Origin: Plantactinospora sp040120695
GTDB taxonomy: Bacteria; Actinomycetota; Actinomycetes; Mycobacteriales; Micromonosporaceae
Direction of reading: 5' to 3'
DNA: 64,000 bases
NCBI RefSeq assembly: GCF_040120695.1
Contig: NZ_JBEEAC010000012.1
Coordinates: forward strand, 1 to 64,000
In this document: positions 59,447 through 64,000 of the stretch, one piece after another
How positions within the stretch are numbered: the first letter of the stretch is position 1
Layout: the number at the start of each line of letters is the position of its first letter
Notes under the pieces: model-generated
The model's database searches: none
What the model was told of the DNA's origin: nothing
The model's input: the letters and a program-made list of their open reading frames with translations, nothing else
Program-made: the position numbers and the translations under genes

Positions 59447-62400
59447 TCAGGCCGGGGTACGGATCGAGACCGAGCGGCTGACCCCGGAGGTACCGGCGGC
59501 GTTGCCGGCCTGGATGCGGTAGTGGTAGACGGTGTCGCGGGCCAGCCCGGTGTCGGTGAACGAGCGGGCCCCGCCCGGGATCGGCACCGTCGCCACCCCG
59601 GTGCTGAAGCCGGCGTCGGTGGCCCGGTGCACGGTGAAGCGGGCGACCGTGCAGGTCAGCGGCACCACCCAGCTCAGCAGCAGGCTGATCCCGCCCCGGC
59701 GGTCGGTCACGCCGTCGAGCGTCACCGTGAGGTCGGTCGGGGCCGCCGGCACCGCCGGGGTGACCAGGGTGCAGACGTTCGACCAGGGTGACGAGGCGCC
59801 GAGATAGCAGGTACGCACCCGGTAGTAGTAGGTGGTGTCCGGGGCGACCCGGGGGTCCGGGCAGCTTCCGGTGACCGGGACGGTACTGGCGACCAGACCG
59901 CTGGTGAAGGTCGGGTTGGTGGCCCGTTGCAGGTCGACGGTGGTGGCGAAGGAACGGTTCACCCAACCCCGGTTGACCCGCAGCGGCGGGTCGCTCGCCA
60001 CCGTGGCGACCAGCCCGGTCGGCGGGTACAGCCGCACCACCGCGCTGGCCGTGTTCGAGTACGCCGAGTGGGCGACGCCGTTCTCGGCCCGGACCCGGTA
60101 GTGGTAGGTGATCCCGGGGGTGACGGTCGAGTCGACGTACCGGTTGTCGCCGGCCGGGACGGCGAACGCGTGCAGGTCGCGGGTGAAGCCGGCGTCGGTG
60201 GCCCGCTGCACCCGGCTGCCGGTGGGCAACGGGCCCGGCGTACCGGTGCCCCGGGAGTTGTCCGTCCAGGCCAGGACGATCGCCGGAAGCATCGTCGCCG
60301 AGCCGGGTTCCGGCGTGACGGCGAGCCCGGTCGGCGCGGCCGGCGAGAACCGCAGCACCATCGGCCGGGCCATCTGCGCGTCGGCATGGCCGAGCAGTTG
60401 GCAGTGCCAGACGTACTCCCAGCCGAAGTTGTGCGGCCGGTTGGTCACCGCCGCGGGTTCGCCGGTCGCCGGGTCGACCTGGGTGTAGCCCTCGGACGTC
60501 CCGGCCGGCCGGGACGGGTCGTGCAGCCGGGTGCTGTCCGCGACGGTGAACGGCAGCGGCTCGGGCAGCGTCGGCCGGATCGCCACGACCGTCGCCTCGA
60601 ACGGGTTCATCCGGACGGTGTCCTTCCAGCCGACCTCGTTCGGCTCGGGCGGCTTGATCGCCCCGTCCCGGCCGACCCGGTTGACGAGCTGGACGTCCAC
60701 GTGGTGGAAGTGGACGGACTGGGTGTCCATCCCGGTGTGGGTGATCCTCCAGAGCTGGGTGTTGTCGCCGGGGGAGCCGACCGGAACGGCCGGGTCGGAG
60801 GGGAGCAGCACCTCGGTCGGCGGATCGATCCGGGTCAGCGGGATCGTGGTCTGGACCAGCGAGCTGGTCTTCGGCAACTCGGTACCGAGCAGGAAATTCA
60901 TCCGGCCGTACTCGGGGTCGAAGTCGGCCACGATCGCCTTGGGGCGCAACGGCAGGGTGACCGGTGAGTCACCGGCGTACGGAGTGAAGGTGATCGAGGT
61001 CTCCTCGACCGGGGCGTACGTGTTCCGGGGCGTGACGGTGCCGAACGCGGCGTCGTACGCCTGCTGCGGCACGATCGGCGGCGGCTGGCTCTGCCCGTAC
61101 GCCCGGGGGAGCGCGCCCCGGAGCCGGTCGGTGTCGAACGGCGGCGCCGGCGCGCCGACCACCTGGATCTGCATCAGGGTCCGGGTGTTCGGGCCGTAAC
61201 CGGGGCGGGTGGTCGGCGGGCCGCCCGACGTGGTCCGGTCCGGTGCACCGGTGTAGTGGTCGTTGCGCGGGTCGAACCCCGGCATCGGCGCCGGGGCGTC
61301 GTTGTAGAGGATCAGGTTCGACCCGGACGGTACCGACGAGAAGTCGACGATCACGTCGGCGCGTTCACCGGGGGCGAGCAACAGGGCGTGCTCGGTGACG
61401 TTGAGCACCGTCACGTCCCGCCGGTTGTACTGGTAGTTGATCGGCTGGCTGGGCAGCACCGCCACCTCCGGCAGCAGCCCGCCATCGGAGCCGATCTGGA
61501 TCCAGTCCGGGCCGGCCGCGTTCGGGTCGGGGACCCCGCCGCACCGGCCGTCGGTCGGCCAGGCCGGCGGGAAGTCCGGGTTCGGCCGGGCCGCGACCAT
61601 CGGCACCTCGCCGGCGTCGCCGTCGCGCAGCGTGCCGTCCGGATGCCACATCGGCGCGTTCGAGGCCGCGTAGTAGAGCTGGAGGTTCAGGCTGCGGTCG
61701 TTGCAGGCGTTGAGGATCCGGAACCGGTACGCGGCCGGGCGCAGCCGCAGGTACGGATAGGCGGCGCCGTTGACCAGCGGCGTGTCTCCGAACGCGTCCG
61801 GCACCGCCGACGGGACGGGGGTGCCGGGCTGGACCGGCGGCTCCCACGGCCGGATCGCCGGGTCGTAGTACGGGTTCGGCGCCGGTCCGTGGGTGATCCC
61901 GGTGAACGGCGGCCAGAACCAGGGCCCGTAGTCCCACCGCCCCATCGGGTTCGTCCCGGACTCGTTGTAGGGGTTCTGGCTCGGCATGTAGACGTGCGGG
62001 AACCAGAGACTGCCGGAGCCGCCCCAGCGGGCCACGTCCCAGGTCGGGTCCTGGGCGGCGAGCTGGATCTCGTCCGGTACGAAGGTTTTGTCCTGGAGTA
62101 CCAGCACGATCTCCTCGGCCGGCAGTACGCCGTCGTCGACGAGCTGCCGCGCCACCGGATCCTCCAGCCGGTAGAGGCCGACCTGTCCGGAGTAGACGGT
62201 GAGCCGGGCGATCCCCTCCGTCTGGTCGTGGAGCCAGAGCAGCCGGCCGCTCTGCTGGTTGGGGTAGTAGGCGGTGCTCGCCCCGGCGGCCGGCTCGGGC
62301 ATGTCCGGCACGCTGGCGTGACCGGCGCCACGCGGGTAGGCGGTCGGCTCACCGGCCGGGGTCGTCCACTGTGCCGGGCCGCCGTTGCTGATCCACGGGG

Positions 62401-63100
62401 TACGGCCGCCGTGCAGGTGCACCGCGGACCGGTTCTGCGGATAGCGTGCGGTCCCGCCGAGCGGACCCGTACCGGCACCCGGCAGGGTCGGGTCCACCGG
62501 CAGGAACAGCGCGCCCGCCTCGCCGATCGGCAGCCGGTTGACGTACTTGACCCGGACCGGGCGGTCCCGCTCGGCCAGGATCAGCGGCCCGAGGTGGTAC
62601 GGCCGGGCCGGCGGGGTCACCGTGTTGTGCCCGGTGGCGTCGGTACCGTTGTTGAGCTGCCGGTACCCGCGCAGCCGGGTCGGCGGCAGGTCGGGGTGCA
62701 GTCGCTGGTGGTACTCCTGCACGCCGATCTCGTAGTAGTCGCAGCCCGGGTAGGTGGTGGTGTCCGGCACCGCGACCGGGATCAGGTTGCCCAGCTCGTT
62801 GGCGGTGTCGCCGGTCCGGGGCAGCGAGGCGACGAACTTGCGGATCCCGGTGCCCGCCGCCACCCGTCCGGCGGCGTCGCAGACCGGCAGCGGACTGTAC
62901 GCGAAGTTCGGTACGAAGCCGAAGTAGTCCGGCGGGGCGGTCGGGTCCAGGGTGGGCGCGGCCAGCGGATCGCTGCTGGTCCGGGCGGCCGGCACCACCG
63001 TACCCGGTGCCCGGCCGGTGCCGGTCGGTCCACCGCCTCCGTCCTGTCGCCTGGCCTGCTCCGCCCGGGCAGCCCGGCTCGCCGCGAACCTCTTGAACAT
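59447..63100 (-). CDS. Multicopper-oxidase-like protein with three C-terminal FN3 domains
   Basis: A 1217-residue protein. Cupredoxin domains fill residues about 50-920 and three fibronectin-III repeats the last 290 (each with a Tyr-rich YxYRV strand). Motif I is HLHGG (His228, His230). The other copper motifs deviate: LWLHDQ (His291, Gln293) for HxH, QSVHFHH (Gln794, His797, His799) for HxxHxH, and HCQ (His899, Cys900, Gln901) for HCH, with His905 and Met910 kept. Thus three histidine ligands are Gln. No clear signal peptide is seen (MFKRFAASRAARAEQARRQ), so export is uncertain. ATG follows GAAGGGG. It might be a manganese/phenol oxidase relative or a structural protein. Confidence 0.85.
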   Translation of the reverse strand: MFKRFAASRAARAEQARRQDGGGGPTGTGRAPGTVVPAARTSSDPLAAPTLDPTAPPDYFGFVPNFAYSPLPVCDAAGRVAAGTGIRKFVASLPRTGDTANELGNLIPVAVPDTTTYPGCDYYEIGVQEYHQRLHPDLPPTRLRGYRQLNNGTDATGHNTVTPPARPYHLGPLILAERDRPVRVKYVNRLPIGEAGALFLPVDPTLPGAGTGPLGGTARYPQNRSAVHLHGGRTPWISNGGPAQWTTPAGEPTAYPRGAGHASVPDMPEPAAGASTAYYPNQQSGRLLWLHDQTEGIARLTVYSGQVGLYRLEDPVARQLVDDGVLPAEEIVLVLQDKTFVPDEIQLAAQDPTWDVARWGGSGSLWFPHVYMPSQNPYNESGTNPMGRWDYGPWFWPPFTGITHGPAPNPYYDPAIRPWEPPVQPGTPVPSAVPDAFGDTPLVNGAAYPYLRLRPAAYRFRILNACNDRSLNLQLYYAASNAPMWHPDGTLRDGDAGEVPMVAARPNPDFPPAWPTDGRCGGVPDPNAAGPDWIQIGSDGGLLPEVAVLPSQPINYQYNRRDVTVLNVTEHALLLAPGERADVIVDFSSVPSGSNLILYNDAPAPMPGFDPRNDHYTGAPDRTTSGGPPTTRPGYGPNTRTLMQIQVVGAPAPPFDTDRLRGALPRAYGQSQPPPIVPQQAYDAAFGTVTPRNTYAPVEETSITFTPYAGDSPVTLPLRPKAIVADFDPEYGRMNFLLGTELPKTSSLVQTTIPLTRIDPPTEVLLPSDPAVPVGSPGDNTQLWRITHTGMDTQSVHFHHVDVQLVNRVGRDGAIKPPEPNEVGWKDTVRMNPFEATVVAIRPTLPEPLPFTVADSTRLHDPSRPAGTSEGYTQVDPATGEPAAVTNRPHNFGWEYVWHCQLLGHADAQMARPMVLRFSPAAPTGLAVTPEPGSATMLPAIVLAWTDNSRGTGTPGPLPTGSRVQRATDAGFTRDLHAFAVPAGDNRYVDSTVTPGITYHYRVRAENGVAHSAYSNTASAVVRLYPPTGLVATVASDPPLRVNRGWVNRSFATTVDLQRATNPTFTSGLVASTVPVTGSCPDPRVAPDTTYYYRVRTCYLGASSPWSNVCTLVTPAVPAAPTDLTVTLDGVTDRRGGISLLLSWVVPLTCTVARFTVHRATDAGFSTGVATVPIPGGARSFTDTGLARDTVYHYRIQAGNAAGTSGVSRSVSIRTPA

Positions 63101-63210
63101 GACCGCACCCCTTCCCCGGGAAGATCAGCTCGACCGGATCGCTCCGCCGTCAGCGCCCGACGTCCCGCGACCGGTCCACCCTGACCGGCCCGGCGAGCTG
63201 CTGACGATCC

Positions 63211-63230
63211 GTAAGCAGTCAACCGCTTAC
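63211..63230. promoter_or_regulatory. Dyad with TTGACT upstream of multicopper oxidase
   Basis: GTAAGC and GCTTAC flank eight bases. On the minus strand the loop includes TTGACT, a -35-like hexamer. It lies 110 bases before the gene. Confidence 0.45.
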
Positions 63231-63285
63231 CGCCAGTGTTGGATACGGTGGCCAGCTGGTGAAGGTGTCTCGACTTCGGAAACCT

Positions 63286-64000
63286 TCAGTACGTGGGGTG
63301 ACCGGGGTCGGTGGGGGAGCGCCGCTCGGGCTCGGGCTGGCAGACCGGGCACCAGTAGGTGACCCGCTCCTGCTGCTCCCGCTTGCGGATCGTCGTGCCG
63401 CACCGGCGGCACGGCTCGGCCCGGCGGCCGTAGACGTAACTGGTCCGGCCCCGGCGCAGCGACCCGGTCGTGCTCTGCGTCCACCGCCCCCGGTTCGCCA
63501 TCAGCAGCCGATGCGCCAGCGCCACCATGCCCGGCAGGTCCGGCACCTCCCGGACCGGCGTCCACGGTGACACCCCGCGCAGGAACAGCAGTTCGGACTT
63601 GTAGAGGTTGCCGATCCCGGCGAGGGCGGTCTGGTCGAGCAGGGCCTCGGCGATGCTCCGACCCGGCCGGGCGGCGAGCCGGCGGACCGCCTCGGCCGGA
63701 TCCCAGTCCGGGCCGAGCAGGTCCGGCCCGAGGTGCCCGACCAGCGACGGTTCCTCGGCGGTCGGGACCAGGGCGAGATCGTGCAGGTGGTAGCCGACCG
63801 CCACCGCTGCGGCGGTACGCAGCACCACCCGGATGGTGTGCGCGGGCCGGGCCGCCCAGCGCTCTCCCGGGGCGTACGTCCGCCAGGCGCCGTCCATCCG
63901 CAGGTGCGAGTGGAGGGTGAGCCGGGCCTCGCCGTCCGCGGTGCCGGTCGGTTGCCGTGTGCTGTCCGCGGTGCCGGTCGGTTGCCGTGTGCTGTCCGGA
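63286..64000 (-). CDS. nei: Nei2/Fpg-type DNA glycosylase (5' end outside the window)
   Basis: The last 237 residues of an Fpg/Nei base-excision glycosylase, still open at the window edge. The segment ARLTLHSHLRMDGAW, the helix-two-turn-helix LLDQTALAGIGNLYKSELLF and the zinc finger CRRCGTTIRK...WCPVCQ are visible. Such enzymes cut oxidised bases from DNA. A tandem 30-base duplication inserts DSTRQPTGTA twice near the N-terminal part, an odd insertion for this fold. No proline-2 catalytic residue can be checked because the start is missing. Confidence 0.92.
   Translation of the reverse strand, partial: PDSTRQPTGTADSTRQPTGTADGEARLTLHSHLRMDGAWRTYAPGERWAARPAHTIRVVLRTAAAVAVGYHLHDLALVPTAEEPSLVGHLGPDLLGPDWDPAEAVRRLAARPGRSIAEALLDQTALAGIGNLYKSELLFLRGVSPWTPVREVPDLPGMVALAHRLLMANRGRWTQSTTGSLRRGRTSYVYGRRAEPCRRCGTTIRKREQQERVTYWCPVCQPEPERRSPTDPGHPTY
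63934..63993 (-). repeat. Perfect 30-base tandem duplication in nei
   Basis: Two identical 30-base units encode DSTRQPTGTA twice in frame; the upstream flank at 63994-64000 begins another partial copy. Confidence 0.9.

Noticed and set aside
61256..63184. 642-codon frame antisense to the multicopper oxidase
   Set aside because: Arg/Val/Gly-rich shadow without domains; the opposite frame has cupredoxin and FN3 motifs.

Overview
The window is very GC-rich and its genes use GC-ending codons almost throughout. Gene order and protein types point to an actinobacterium, most likely of the family Micromonosporaceae. The right two thirds carry a core block well known from mycobacteria and relatives: truB, ribF, rpsO, pnp, an M16 peptidase (pepR-like), dapB, thyX, dapA, RNase J, ftsK, rimO, pgsA, cinA/pncC, clgR, pspA and pspM, all on the + strand. 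Many of these genes have a TAnnnT -10 hexamer 6-8 bases before the start codon and no ribosome binding site, which indicates leaderless transcripts.

Layout. 1-400: the tail of an unidentified gene and a small helical protein. 625-8782: a tight five-gene operon encoding a trypsin-like protease, a PknG-like kinase with zinc ribbons and TPRs, a von Willebrand A protein, a four-helix GlnX-like membrane protein and a solute-binding lipoprotein. It looks like an enlarged version of the mycobacterial GlnH-GlnX-PknG nutrient-sensing pathway and is the most notable system here. 8824-10263: a polytopic membrane protein. 10285-12385 (-): three overlapping genes for membrane-anchored proteins. 12568-13920: a MATE transporter resembling DinF.

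13.9-23.7 kb is an accessory region between the MATE gene and truB. It holds secreted proteins, a DUF5954 protein, a Panacea-antitoxin/PIN-toxin pair of lower GC with a LexA-like box upstream, an AlpA-like regulator, a DivIVA-domain operon ending in a large protein with DnaJ-type zinc clusters, and a Uma2-family nuclease. No integrase, tRNA or complete insertion sequence was seen.

23.8-31.3 kb is the truB-ribF-rpsO-pnp-M16-dapB block, with a strong hairpin terminator after pnp. 31.4-41.8 kb is mixed: two GNAT acetyltransferases, a GT87 mannosyltransferase, a YcaQ-type DNA glycosylase, a DUF2752 protein, a VOC protein, a large secreted subtilase, the 3' relic of a short-chain dehydrogenase gene and a DNA-binding protein. 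41.9-59.4 kb returns to the core block, interrupted by an alpha-lytic-type protease, a DUF2784 protein, a TPR/YbjN protein and an ornithine cyclodeaminase-like gene under a promoter with a MerR/SoxR-type palindrome. The block ends with the envelope-stress module clgR-pspA-pspM, with a match to the ClgR box before pspA. 59.4-64 kb (-) encodes a multicopper-oxidase-like protein with FN3 domains and unusual copper-site substitutions, and a Nei2-type DNA glycosylase that runs off the window.

A recurring trait is short in-frame tandem repeats in linkers and tails of otherwise conserved proteins.
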